This document shows positions 33,076-48,000 of a stretch of DNA of 64,000 nt, one piece after another. The stretch covers positions 4,717,845 through 4,781,844 of the forward strand of contig NC_049995.1 of NCBI RefSeq assembly GCF_000003815.2. Direction: 5' to 3'. Source of the stretch: Branchiostoma floridae (Eukaryota > Chordata > Leptocardii > Amphioxiformes > Branchiostomatidae). Within the stretch, counting starts at the first letter, position 1, and every line of letters begins with the position of its first letter. The position numbers and the translations under genes were made by a program. The notes under the pieces are model-generated. The model searched no databases. It was given only the letters and a program-made list of their open reading frames with translations, and was not told where the DNA came from.

Positions 33076-36000
33076 CTGGAAAGAAAGGTAATAAGGTCTT
33101 TCACATTTCCGAGTGCGCATGCGCAGCAAACATTGTATAAATGGACCAGATTGATAAGACACGTTTTTTTATGTCTCATAGCTCAGGGGCCTTCAACTTT
33201 GACATTTATCGTTCACAATTCCTATCGTAGCGCATGCGTACTCGGAAGTGTGAATGAGCCTAAAAGCTAGTTCACGGTTCTCAGCCGCGCATGCACCTAT
33301 GTTAGAGGCTTTTGTTTCTGGAACTGCAATAACCTTTTATGTTATAAGGGCCTTAAAGTTACGTGTCATGTAATTTCATTTAAATTTTGAAATAAATGCA
33401 AAACTTCGGACATTCAATGATAGATGAGAATAAAAATCTTAAAATGCATCCCTGAGTGTAGGGCAATGACCCTAATTGACGCAGCCGCAGAAGGCCCAAT
33501 TCGAGTCCATACAGTATTTTAGCCTATTTTCGACTAGCAGGAAAAAGTAAGAAACATTTCATGTTGGTGAGACAGTGTGGGGTGCAGACGTTTAGATTAG
33601 GCGAAAAACAAGTTCTTGGTCCATTTTTTAGGCCTGTGCTGACCCCTAATTTGAAGTGGTCAGTCCTTAAAATGACGCCATGAGAAACCAAGATGGCGGC
33701 ATGTTTGAGAGCTTCGTTAGTCGGAATTTTTAAAATCAGACTTTTGGACACTGGAGATAGCGGGATGCTGTGTGGGGTGAGTTCTTTCGACCTGGAATGT
33801 TCACGGATGATTTTATGACACTCTTTATGAACTTTTGCCTATTTTACATTATCGCCTATACAGATTTCCATTAGTGTCCACTCACAGGCCTTTTCCTTTT
33901 CCAAATCTCATGTGCATTTTTTCATAACAGCATCTTTGTGCAAAATGGCGAATAGTTGAAGGATAAGATCTGTGTCAGTAAAAACATCATCAAGGAAATT
34001 TCTGTATATAAATGACAGTCAACTCCCCCTAGCACATTAAATGCGAAGTGCAAGTTTGCTCACCTGGGGCCAGTGATCTTCGAAGTCGGCCAGTACCACT
34101 ATGGCGTAGGGGGACCAGCAGAAGAAAAATGTCACGCACATGATCACCAGGGTCTTGATGAGCTGGATATGGTACATAATCGTAAAATCAGCCATTGATA
34201 CCAAAATCGTTCAGTCACTGTAAACATGTCTTTATAAGCTACTTGATAAGGATCAGAGGACTGATAGAAAGCTTGTTGGTAAGCGCTTTATCATGTATAT
34301 GGATATAAAGTTTAAAATTGGAGCGGAATGTCTTTTAAAAGATAAATTTAAAAGATATAGGGTAAGAATATGCTTCAGAGGACAGTTCCGAGTACATAAA
34401 TAAGTGTTATACCTTTTTCTTCTTTTTTTAGCTTCAAGTGGTTCAACCAGTTAAATCAATGTAAACTCAAATGCATATGCATCTGGACATCGGTAATTTA
34501 TTCGAATTTAGATTATAATTCATAGGGATAAACATTCATTCTACTTGCATTCGTAAAATATACAATAAATATATAACCCTAACAAGAAAGTACATTGTTT
34601 ACAACACATTCGTTAATCAACCGTTCAATTCCTTGATTCTCAAGATTACTTTCAACTCTGTTTTCTTTTTCTGCATTCTCCTTAGCGGGCGATCAAAAAG
34701 ACAAAAGATGAGCCGGCAGGTTTTGCATGTTTAAGAAAAATTAGGTCATCGCTTTGGTAGGATCTATTTGTGCAGTTTGGCAAAGGTTAACAATAAATGC
34801 ATATATATGGTACAAATGTCAGCGTATACCGCCATAAGCTTGATATGTGGTTCGTTTAATTACAAACAAATGCGTTGACATTTCAAGGGAGTGACTTAAT
34901 GCTTCCAAAGAAAAAGTGCTTCGTAAAGAAGTAGTGTTTATTGGTGTTTTTCCTAATAAACGTTCATATGGGTCCTGAGAACTACCTAAAGGTGGCATCT
35001 CACTGCACTTGGGGCACCGGTGCGACACTGCGGGGTTGGTTTACTGCGGCATTTTTTTGTTGTTGCTATTTTCGCAATTTTTGATAATTTAAATATTGCG
35101 TTATACGTAAAAGTATGACTGAGAAGACAACAAAATACACAGAACGGAAGGAAATGCTTTATCACTTGAGTCATCTACGAACCCCACAGTGCCGCACGGG
35201 TGCCTCAAGTGCAGTGAGGCTTACCTTTTACTTCAAGAGAATTTTTAGACAAAAATCCCTTGGCTTTGCAGTAATTGGGTCATGGTTCCCTGAAGGCTTA
35301 ACCCCCATTTCTTTATAAATACAAATGAATGTGCAGATTGCAATCGTTTATCATCAACCTCAAATCCCTAATTGCTTTAAACTACATTCTTGATTATACG
35401 TTGCCCCAGTTCTGTCTATAACTTTCTGGTAAGGGACATCAAGACTTCCATAGAACCCATGCCCTAAGTTGTACATATTTTCATGTTTGCTGCATCTTTC
35501 CTGGTTGAAAGAGGTTTTTTACAGTCTAATTTTAAAGCCCTTTGAAAAGGCTAGTTAGGACATGCACTGATTTCTCCCCAAGCTTCCGAGAGAAGACCAT
35601 CAAGAAGATTCTAGTAACAGAACTAGTAACAGTAAGACAGAAATTTTCTAATTCTAAGCTTGCTACGCTGAAGCTTTGGAAGATTGTATGGACATTCTGC
35701 TAAGCTCCCAACAAGACTATTAGAGTAAAATGTTTACTTGGTCAAAGATGTCTTGAATCCTTATTAGTCTAAGTCTCTTTAGCTTTGTAGATTTTTATCG
35801 TTATAATCCTGTGTAGATCATAGTTCTATCTAAAATATTTATCAACACCGTCAGCTTATTAAATGATATGCTCCTGAAGCTTTCGTTTTATGTATGATTT
35901 ATGTATATCTTGGACGAATCCATATAATCTTTCTGCCAGAAGCTCATTAAAAGAAGCTCATTAAACGATTTATAGAGACGTCTTATCTGAAGTAAAAATG

Positions 36001-39000
36001 TACGTAACAGTTTGCACGTACACCTCGTTAGGAAGGATTTTCTTCACAAGTTGTGACTAATCGTATAGAAAAACACTCTCAGAAGGCCTTATTAACCCAA
36101 ATCTGTCCACTGGACTTAGAGCAATGTTATTTCAACAGATCACTCAGTAGTTTTTACGGATACACAGTTCTCCAGTTATCTTATCTGACATTAAAGTGTA
36201 TGTGACAGCGAGCGCGTACACTTCGTTAGGAAGGATTTTCTTCACAAGTTGTGTCTAATCGGATGGACAAATACCCTTTGATGTCCTCATTTACCAGATT
36301 CTGTCAACTGGGCTAAGTTTGAACATTAATGTTACTTCAAACGGAACACTGAAAGTTTGTAAAGATACAGATTTCTAGATTTGTCGTATCTGAAATAAAA
36401 GTGTACGTGACAGTTTGCACGTACACTTCGTTAAGAAGGATCGTCTTGAAAATGTGTGCCTAATCGGATGGAGAAATTACTTTTTGAAGTCCTCACTAGT
36501 CTTAATCTGTCAACTGGACTAAGTCTGAACAATGTTACCTCAACCAGAACACCGAATCTTTCTACAGATACATATTTCTCTAGTTGTTTTATCTGAAAAT
36601 AATATAAACGTGACAATTTGCAGGTACACTTCATTAGGAAGGATTGTCTTCAAGTTATTCTAATCGGATGGAAAAAAAATCTGCGAAGTCTTCATCAGCC
36701 CGATTCTGTCAACTGGACTAAGTTTGAACAATGTTACTTCAAACAGCTACAGAAGAACACTAAACGTTTGTGCAAATACAGATTTCTAGATTTGTCGTAT
36801 CTAAAAGTTAAATTGCATGCATGTGTCAGTTTGCACGTACACTTTGTTAAGAAGGATTTCATCCCAAGTTGTGTTTAATGGAATTGACAAAATTTTGTCT
36901 GAAGTCTTCATAAGACCGACTCTGTCTAAAGGACTTATTAGTTTGAGAAATGTTACTTTAAACCTAATCAAAAGAGTTAACCAATACGTGTCGTCTTATA
37001 CAGAAATATGTTTTCCTCATATTGACACGCATGTACCTCTTTTCCATCCCAATTTATGTCTAATACTCTCTGAAGTCATCATGATCCCGATTCTGTCCAC
37101 AGGAATTAGTTTGACAATGTTTTTTTTTTTACCATCACGCAGTTAACTGAAGCCTCTGTCACTGGCAAAGCCTGATCAAAAGAGTATGTTTCTTCAAAGG
37201 CGTATCGTCTCATACAATAAATATGTTTTCTTGTAACCTTTTCTTATAGAGCCTCAATCAGCATGCTTCAAGCTCTGTCTAACAGTCATATCTCTCAGAA
37301 ATTACAAACGTGTTCAACTCCTGATAAATTCAATTTGCCTGGTTTTAGCAACAAATCCATTCATCCTCATTAGAAAGACTTGCAAAGAATTTTCGATTTC
37401 TTTAGTATCATTTCTCTTCAAAGGAAGGCATTCCCTGAAGACTTCATCCATACCAGTGCAGCCAAGATTTCGTAGGCCTGAGACGTCTTTTGGCGTCAGC
37501 AAAGCCAAGATATTGATTTGGCTTCAAGGCCTAACAAGCAACGGCGTAATGCATCTGATGCCAAATTCCGATATCAAGTCTCAGTGAACCTTCTTAATTG
37601 AAAGTATATCAAGATATCAAGTCTCAGTGAACCTCCTTAATTGAAAGTATATTTTCAGACTTGACAGTGCTACGCTTAATAAGCAAGCAAAGCCGTGATG
37701 GGCCCGATACGGCCCTGACCTGCCTACACTTAAGGTGAGGAGAAAGGAAGTAGTATGAAGTGCACCTGTTAGAGTGTATTCTTCAGGAGGACCACCCTCT
37801 GTACGAAATAGAGAACCGTAGCTAGAGGATGCTACATTAAACGTCTGACCGCTCACAAAATCATATCCAGGTGTTTGGAACCTTTTGTATTACTTTTAAA
37901 TCGATGCGTTTATGACGGTGTCCGAAGACGTCCTAAGTGAGGTCATTTGGCGAAATTGATCGGCAGGGTGTTTGATTCACAACCCAGAGGTTCAAATCCG
38001 TTAATGTGCCACCGATCTTGTGCCTTTTTGAAATGCACTTAACACAACTTTTCTCACTTCACTCAGGTGAAATTGAGTTTATAGCTTCAGTAAGGGCCGT
38101 CCCTCGAATAGGACGTTAAATGAAGGCCCCATGTTTGAAGAGAGCTACGCCCCGAGCACGTTAAAGAACCCACCACACGTATCGAAAAGAGTAGGGGTCC
38201 TTCCCGGTTTGAGCGGCATGCAGCTTGTACTGTTCAGTACAAACCCGGTGTGTAACACTTTCCTTATGGCGGTTTATGCAACACAAACAAACAGACAAAG
38301 ACCAAATTCAAAATGGCGGCGTACCTTGAGGTCATCTTGTTTGACCTTGGCCTCGTTCATGGCCCCCACGAGGCGCTGGCGTGAACTGCGCGCGAACATG
38401 TAGACGTTAGTGTAGGAGTAGACCACTGTCAGCAGTGGGATGATAACTATCATCACGACCTATGGAAAAACAGGCATTATTTGTTATTAGAAATAAACAA
38501 GAAAATAGATGGGTCTTCGTCAGGCAAAAATGACATATCACTTGGGAACACGTGATCTTCTGGTCACTCATGAGTTTCCTGAAGTTTGTTTCCCCATTGT
38601 CTAGTCTCTCTTTAAGTCTCTTAAGTGCTGATTGGAATGCCCCGTATATATACTGGCACAGAATTTGTTCACGCTTTACTGTGTAACTAGTGTAACTTTA
38701 CTGTCAGTGAATGAAAAGTGGGATTTATTCATAGCAATTCATCATATTCTTGGTATTTGATACATTTGACAATTATCTATCACAGTTGTTAGGACAACCA
38801 TTTCCAAACGTACCTATTTTACTTATCTGGGACATAATAGCTTAAACACTGTGTGGAGATAGATATGGAGGGCTCAATCCGAATAAAAGTGGGCTTTACC
38901 ACCAAAATCGACAAACACATCCAGGAAATCTATACTTGTGCCGTTAATTGCCTAAAGCAGCTACAATGTACAGGAGTATTACCAGATTTACCCGTCTATA

Positions 39001-42000
39001 CTATAATTATGTGAAAATCCCAATTTTCAGACAGTGTTAAACAATGCACACTTACCAGGTACAGCGTGTATCCGTACGTGTGTGCCCGGTCGTATGTACA
39101 GCCCATAGTCTTCAGGTCGTAACCATGGCTACCCCAGCCGAAGTGAAGAGGCACGTCCACCAGACCGCCGTACAGCCACAGACATACCACGATCACACCG
39201 CACCACTTCTTAGTGAAGATCTGGTGAAACGAACATATACAGAGTTAAATAGATTGTTCTTTATCAAGAATATCATGGAAATCCATTGTTTCTTTGTTCC
39301 GTCATTCTCCTTGAAAGATTGTCACAAAACACGCCATTGCACTTCGAGAGAAAGCTGGTAGGGGGCTAAACAAACACCACTTTTTCCTTACATCACAAGC
39401 TAGCTGACATCTTTGTCCCAACCCCTACCCACATATCAAGTATCATCGTTATCCATCTAGAGGTTCTTGAGTTGTGTTGACTACAAAAATCCGTAAGCAA
39501 AATCACACACGATATCGCGATTTTTAAATAAGAAATGATAGGTTTCATTTTGTTTGTGTGTCTGTGTGGGTGGGTGTATCTTTATGATTTTTGGTATAAT
39601 GTATTGTGTTTATGTAGCAAAAAAAGGCCCTATATTGTGTACCCCTAACGGTTTTCATTGTACAGCATTATCTTCTTGTTTTTAAGGTTTGCTAAGAATT
39701 CTTGTGTTTGGGAGATTTGACAAAAAAAGCAATGGTATGTTTAGTGGTGCGTACCTAAAACCCGGACTTGAAATTGGACCTAAAAATGTTTAAAACCCCT
39801 AAATGTCCGGAGCCAAGTCCGGACTTGCAAAAAGCTATCTGTCACTTATGCTCCTTTTTTTTTGTTCTAACCCATCTAAAACCTTCCATAGACAGTGAAA
39901 TTTGCACTGGTAACAGACAAAAACATGTCACACTGTACACTGGCTGTATATAGTTTGCATGTATTTTTCACATTGCATTTCAATTCATGCTAACATGCAA
40001 TTTTATATGCACCATCCCCCCTCCTAAAAAAAATTCTAGTGCACATAATATGCAATGATGGGTTCAAGTCCGGACTTTTAGTCCAGACCTGAACCTGAAC
40101 TGCTGGACCTGAATCCGGACCTGAACCTGAATATGAGTTTAGGTACGCACCACTAGGTATGTTGATTATGCAAATTAGATTTGCATAATGTTTTAATTGC
40201 ATGTTCGTATGGGGAATATTCACGTGGCGTCATTGATGCCTTTTCAGCAGTCGATTAGCACTTTAGCGGATCTCACTTTGGTGAATGGTGGTCACCGATG
40301 AGATATTAGTATGCTTGAAAGCGTCCATTGCCATATGTAAGAAGGCTATTATAGGACTTGCGGTACTTAGAAAGGCGTAATGATGTGGACACGTTTCCGT
40401 GACTTGATTACAAGGAGTTTCTGCCTTAGAAGTGAAGTAAATTAGGTGCTCCATGTATGTATGTTGATCCCACTATAATCTCTTCTGTCAAATTGTAAGC
40501 ACAATGCACATATATGAATGAATACATATTTTGCAGGCAAGGTAAAATGTTTTAGTGCAATGGTTGTAAAGAAGCAATGCGCTCTTTATTATCCAATAAG
40601 CGGTAACATCTTGCACAAGTGATAGAATACGGTTCAATACTCGTTATCTTCGTTAGAAAAATATGACATTACGTTGCGTAAAGGGGCATCTCACTGGATT
40701 GCGGCTCGTTGGCGGTGTTACTGTGTCCTAAACTAGATTCGTATTAATTTTGACTTTATAACGAGACTACCATGCAAAACGCACAGGTGTGGCTGAAAAA
40801 AACAAATGTTTCTATCGATGAAATTCGTTGAGCGCTCTCAAATTACTTGGCTGCATGCAGTGAGGCCAAGAACGTACAATAGCTGCAGCGAAATGTCACT
40901 GTCAGCTTCAGGGGGTCTCAGCTAGTAAAGCAACTTTTTTATGACGTCCTTTTTTCACAGAATATGCAACTGACTGACAGCTCCCATGTTTGTGTCACCT
41001 GTCTTACTGTTTTTCGAAAGAGGCATCGGGTCAAACCGCCAAGCGCTCAATCCATAATTATTACCGGAGATTGCAAAAGCTTCTTCAGCCAGAGATGCCA
41101 TGACGCCCTTTTTTCATAGAATATGGAACTGATTGTCAGCTCCCTTGTTTTTAGTTCCTTTTATTTCCTATTCTCTGTTGAGCTAAGACGGCCCAGGCAC
41201 GCTCGATTTGTGTCCGAGTTCGGGCGCGTGTTCCCTTGTCCAGCCGAATTCGAACGCGTGTTCTATGATGTTCCATTACGTAATTCGAACCGAACGCGCG
41301 TTCGAACCTGTAGTTATTTGCGACTTTTCAAAGTAAACAGGCACCGTAAGGACCCTTTATCCTTGGTCGGTGTCTGTGCGGTCAAGTTATGACATTTACG
41401 GCTTAAGTCCCAGCTCAAAATAAGTACTGATCTTTTTTGTACTCAAGATTTACCTATTATCCCCTTTTTATCAAAATTGTCCGCGGCTATTTTGTTTAAT
41501 CATTTTATGTCTTTGACTATGGTGCATTTTCAACGAAAAATTGAAAAAAATGGTCGTTTCTGATGTTTTCGGCCCAAAAAAACAATATAATCCTAATTTA
41601 AAACAAAATAGCCGCGGATAAAAATGATAAGTTTAAGGTTGGCTTTCATCCTTTAGAATATCATAATTTAAAGTCTTGTTTCCAGCTGGGACTAGACTCA
41701 TGAAATAAACAACACTTTTTTTAACCAAAATGCTTATTTCTAACCCAAAATCCGGCATGTACAAAAAAAAATCACAAGTATTCAATGTGTTTAAAGTAGT
41801 ACTAAAACTGTGTGAAGTTTCATCGTAGTGCGACCGAGCAATCAAAAGTTACGATCGATGTATAGAATACTACTTTATTCCAGGCCATGGGCCGTCTTAA
41901 GCCAACAGAGTTTAACTTTTTTTCGAAAGTGCAAATCATAGCGTCGTCGACGCCGAGCGCTCAATCCATTAGTACCGGAGATTGCAAAAGGTTCTTCAGC

Positions 42001-45000
42001 CAAATCTAAATTTGCCATGACGTCCCTTTTCCAACAATATGCAATTGATTGTCAGCTCTCTTGTTTTTATTTCCTGTCGAATTTTTTTTTTCGAAAGAGC
42101 ACATCGTAGGCGTCAGGTCAAAACGTCGCCAACGCTGAGTGCTCAATCCAAAAGTTTCTTCAGCCAAATTTGCCATGACATCCTTTTTCCAACAAGATGC
42201 AACTGATTGTCAGCTCCCTTGTTTTTATTTCCTGTCGAACTTTTTTCTAAAGAGCAAACCATAGACGTCAGGTCAAAACGTCGTCGGCGCCGAGCGCTCA
42301 ATCCATTAGTACCGGAGATTGCAAAAGCTTCTTCAGCGAAATTTGCCATGACGTTCTTTTTTCCAAGAATATGCAACTGATTGTCAGCTCTGTTGTTTTC
42401 ATTTCCCGTATAACTTTTTTTCGAAAGAGCAAACCATAGACAACGGGTCAAAACGTCGTCGGCGCCGAGCGCTCAATCCATTAGTACCGGAGATTGCAAC
42501 AGCTTCTTCAGCGAAATTTGCCATGACGTTCTTTTTTCCAAGAATATGCAACTGATTGTCAGCTCTGTTGTTTTCATTTCCCGTATAACTTTTTTTCGAA
42601 AGAGCAAACCATAGACATCGGGTCAAAACGTCGTCGGCGCCGAGCGCTCAATCCATTAGTATCGGATATTGCAAAAGGTTCTTCAGCCAAATTCAAATTT
42701 GCCATGACGTTCTTTTTTCCGAGAATATGCAACTGATTGTCAGCTCCCGTGTTTTTATTTCCTGTCGAACTTTGTTTCGAAAGAGCAAATCATAGACATC
42801 GGGGCAAATCGTCGCCGACGCTGAGCGCTCAACCCATTCGTACCGGAGATTGCAAAAGGTTCTTCAGTCAAATTTGCCATGACGTTCTTTTTTCCAAGAA
42901 TATGCAATTGATTGTCAGCTCTCTTGTTTTTATTTCCTGTCGATTTTTTTTTCGAAAGAGCAAATCGTAGGCGTCAGGTCAAAACGTCGCCAACGCTGAG
43001 CGCTCAATCCAAAAGTTTCTTCAAGCCAAATTTGCCATGACGTTCTTTTTTTCCAAGAATATACAACTGATTGTCAGCTCTCTTGTTTTTATTTCCTATC
43101 GAACTTTTTTTTCGAAAGAGCAAATCATAGACATCGGGTCAAAACGTCGTCGGCGCCGAGCGCTCAATCCATTAGTATCGGATATTGCAAAAGGTTCTAA
43201 AGCCAAATTTAAATTTGCCATGACGTTCTTTTTTCCAAGAATATGCAACTGATTGCCAGCTCTGTTGTTTTCATTTCCCGTAGAACTTTATTCCGAAAGA
43301 GCAAATCGTAGGCGTCAGGTCAAAACGTCGTCGACGCCGGGCGCTCAATCCATTTACCGGAGATTGCGAAAGGTTCTTTAGCCAAATTTGCCATGACGTC
43401 CTTTTTCCAAGAATATGCAACTGATTGTCAGCTCCATTGTTTTCATCTCCTGTCGAACTTTTTTCTAAAGAGCAAACCATAGACGTCAGGTCAAAACGTC
43501 GTCGGCGTCGAGCGCTCAATCCATTAGTATCGGATATTGCAAAAGGTTCTTCAGCCAAATTCAAATTTGCCATGACGTTCTTTTTTCCAAGAATATACAA
43601 TTGATTGTCAGCTCTCTTGTTTTTATTTCCCGTAGAACTTTTTTTCCGAAAGAGCAAATCGTAGGCGTCAGGTCAAAACGTCACCGGCGCCGAGCGCTCA
43701 ATCCATTAGTACCGGAGATTGCAACAGGATCTTCAGCCACAGTTGCCATGGAGATTTTCCATTTCCTGCAAGGCTGAGGGTAATTTGTAGAGGTCCTCTA
43801 CAAGGGGCCGAACTCGCATCTGTTGTAATCAGGAAACTCATTCACACGGACAGGAAGCCATTAGCGATTAGTGCTTTTGAGTGGTCTTCTTCAAGGCTAT
43901 TTCCGTCCTGCGTGATTATATGTACTTAATGAGTTTCCAAAACATTGAAAGGTAGCGCCCACACTTGTGGCTTTAAGGGCACCAAGGACCTAGAAAGTAA
44001 AATAAAAACAGGTGCGCGTACTCTTCATTTAGATATTTCTCTTCAAAAAGAGAACAAATGAAACTTCGTACAGTTTTGATGTTTGTACTGTTGAGACGAT
44101 TGTTTGACCAGGCTCTCGTTGAATTCTATTTGATAAACAAACAAACAAACAAACAAGCCAAAAAAATTATACCATCCTTTCAGCAATACCTGCTATTTTC
44201 CACGAAGAGAATTACACGCGTTTTAACAGTTTTTGCTTAAAAGTCACTTAAACTTGGTGGGTCAGAGGTTTCTGGAAGTTTGCATCACGGGACTGTAGAC
44301 GCGCGGCGACATGATTGGTCGGTAACTTTCCCTCTAGCAGCAGGAGAGAGAGTATCTGATTGGCTGACGGTTAGTAAGTGCCAGCGCAGGCCGATACAAG
44401 AATAATTGCTTAATATATACAAGCGATAGACCCGGTATGAGATGATAGATATTGACATCCATGGCCACCTATCCATATTACCTGATATGGTAAGGAGTAA
44501 ATACAAACCCTGTCATGTAGAGGGTTGTGGCAAACAAACAGGTATCTGTTGAAACTGATGGCCGCCACGGTTGCCAATGAAACGGAGCACGTGATCACAC
44601 AGATGGAGCCAACCACCTCGCACTGGACCGGATGATCCAGCAGATACTGGTCCGTGTGGATTCCTGGAAATAAATAAAAACAATAAATGAATAAAAACAA
44701 ACAAACAACAAAAATCACGATACCCTGCTAAACCCTTTTCCAATACAAAGATACACATTGATCAAATTTTCAACGGCCACTTTCGCCTCCTTCGGGATCG
44801 ATACTGACGACCAATCACGGGACGTAAACTCGTGATAGTTATAACCGCGTGACCTTATTGACACGTGATATTTCGTGTACGTGACGTCAGCAATTGGTCA
44901 AACGTGGCTAGAAGTTTATATCGCCCCCCGTCTCTATGTAGTGATGGATGGAATTTCCTTATTTGTATGTTTTCCTTTATACCTCTCACAACGTAGTCCT

Positions 45001-48000
45001 GTGTGTGTTAGTATTCTAAATTTGTCCAATACTAACAATTGGGCAAACCATATTCTATAGAATATTACTGTTTTAGTGATGATGTTTTGAGCTTAATTAG
45101 ATACTATTCTTGTTGTAGCATTTCCCGATGATTCTTTTTAGCAAATACGACACGAATCCAGGCCATATCTTTTTAATAGCTTTAAGCCTATTAATTTTCT
45201 GATGTTTACTGTTTCATTGATGAAGCTTTGGACGTCGACTTGCCCTGTCATTGTGGAATTGCTAGAACCCCATATTTACACAAAGGAACATTAAACGTTG
45301 ACAAGTGAAAAATTGACTAATTCTACTCTTGGCACTTGCTGTGCAGCATTAGAGTAGTCCCCGGTCAGGATCAACTCTACACATTTACGATTGGAAAGAC
45401 ATTACGGACTTCACAAGAAATCCCAGTACCATCGTTAACACATCTCATGTAAGCGGTGTGTAATTCCCTAGAAGACGGTGCCAGCCAAAGGACTTACATC
45501 TATGGCATGCCTAAAACACTTAATAGGTCTTAACGGCTTCTGCAAACGCGTTGATGTAAAAGTTAATGTAGCAGCGAGCTTTGATGTACATCAACAGGTT
45601 TTAGGTGATTTTGTGGGTCTCTTTTGGTGTTAGATTAACACATCACTCTCTATACAGGTATCAAAATCAAGATCCTCCCGAAACCGTTTGTGTATTGGGC
45701 GGGAGTAGAAGCCAATTAATTGCACAACGGATAACTGCACACTTCTGTTATTTGTACGGAATCCCAACGTATACGTACTGACGCAGTCTAGCTGAATAAC
45801 CTGAATGCTTTGTTGCACCATCCGGCTAATTGCACAAAATGTGCTGTAAAATGGGGGTGCAATTTTTTTTGCAATTAGCCTTTGGGCATGAGTTTGCAAT
45901 AAAGATATCATTGATATCATTTATTAAACGGCCTCTACTGTAGTGCTAGGGCAGTACTAGTATGCATAGTTGTGAAAGCACTATATCGTAGGCGCCTATT
46001 CTAATGGTAGCACAGCAGGTGTACAACAAGTACTGTTCCTCTTTTGCAAAATAGCTGCGTGCCAAGCAGAGAAAGCAACATCTTCCATCTTAAAAGTTAG
46101 TGTTATGAATTCGCGACCACACTAATACAAATCTAGCGAGCATTCAGTGCATTTTACATCAGTTTTATCCATGCAGAATTGAATCAAGTTTTTAGAAAGG
46201 AATGAACTCTATCAGAAAGATCAACATTGTTTTCGTGACCCCAGGCGTACATTTTCTGAATCGAAGTGTTCTCTATTTCTATCGCTTCGAGACTTCCTGT
46301 TACGTTACGTCACTGTCGTCATGGTAACTGATAAGTGCCAACATAATTGGCTACCTTCTAAAAGCATCAGTTGGCCCAACGCTTCAGTAGACGTCGATTA
46401 ACCTATGCGCATGCATGCACCGACGTACATCAGAATGTTGCGGGAGTTTCTTGACCTTCATGGGTGTTGTGTGGCTGCACTTAGCCCATGATCTTTGAGA
46501 TCACCTTCACACTTAATATGCCTAATAGAATTGCGGATATCGTGGACGGTAGGCTTTCTTAAAGCACACCCCATTATCAGTACATTCCTTATGGGAACAG
46601 GAATGAATCATTTTGATGTTATTAGTGTTACGAGACGTTAGCAGAGCAGACTGATCTCGAGTTCGCTCGCCAGAGATCCGATGGATTAGACATAGTCGTT
46701 AATCAGACATTGCAGTCCAGGTCATGGGGCCAATGGAAGAGGCTACTAATTCACGGGGTGGTACTGTTTTTGTCTCTCTATTTGTCTGTGTTTTCTGGGT
46801 TATATATTTTCTATATCATAGTTACATCCATCAAAAATTAATAGCCAGTCATCAATTGACATATGTGATATTAACAACACCTTTTGTTTTCTGGAAATCC
46901 ATGACCTACAAACTATATATTAACATATTTCACGGAGGAGTGAGATCTTTGAACTCATGTTTATTTCCGTTTTCCTCTACTTGAGTGAATCTCTCAGTAT
47001 ACATAAATTGAGCACTGTTTTTAACAGAGGGACTGGGTTACATGCATACAAACCATACAACAATATAAACAAATTTAAAAAAAAGATTTATACATCGACC
47101 TTTACCTTTATTATCGAACTCATTATTCGTTGTATGTGGCACTATTAAGATACGTTATCAGCTTGAGTGCAGTGCTATATTGCCCTTGTGCCTGTCCAAA
47201 AGAAAACTATTATAAGAAAACGCGGAGAACGTTATCAATGCATTTCGATGTCTGACATTCTAAACGCCCTGTGGCTTTCGGTCGGCATAACAAATAAATG
47301 TCGCCAGGAAAGCTGGTTAGCTCCTAGGTTTTCCATCACACGTTACATGCCTGATAGAACTACGTTCTTTGACGTCACACACGAGTAGATCAGGTATAAA
47401 ATTCTGTATTTAATTTCACAGTAAGTCAGTATTTCCTGAACGATACCGCGTCCGTATTGTTCTTAATTCCGTCAATACATTATCGGATCAACCGAACATC
47501 TCTGACACTCGAGTAAAACAGGTATGAAAACTGTATTTCAAAGTATTTCCCGAACGATACAGCATCCGTATTGCTCTTAATTCTCCCAATGCATTGTTGG
47601 ATCAACCGGATATCTTTGACATTTGATAAAAACCCTGATTCAAAACTTTAAAAGACTAGCGCTACGCCTTGAAGCGGAAAAACTGCAACCTTCAAAACAG
47701 CCTTGAAAGATTCGGGATTGTCTAAATGCATTGCCGCAGAAATCGAGAGCACCTGTAGGCAAAACTGATATACACGTAAGATTTTGCTTAAAAGGAATTC
47801 TCTTAACTTTAAGTGCCAGAAGGTATACCGACGACTTTACCATTAGCATACCCTCCAACTGAGATCGTGTTGCGTAATCGGCAGCGTGTTTGGCCGAGGA
47901 CCTAACGGTCCAGGACTCGAATCCTGCCGCGGCCGTCACTTGGATAGGACGTTAAATGGAGGTCCTGTGTTTGGGGAGAGCTACACCCCATGCACGTTAA

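Noticed and set aside
43271-43657. minus-strand open frame of 128 codons
   Set aside because: It is a read-through of the 175-bp satellite; the same peptide repeats with each unit.
40940-43765. CRISPR-like array
   Set aside because: Units are 175 bp with no short repeat/unique spacer structure, in a eukaryotic intron.
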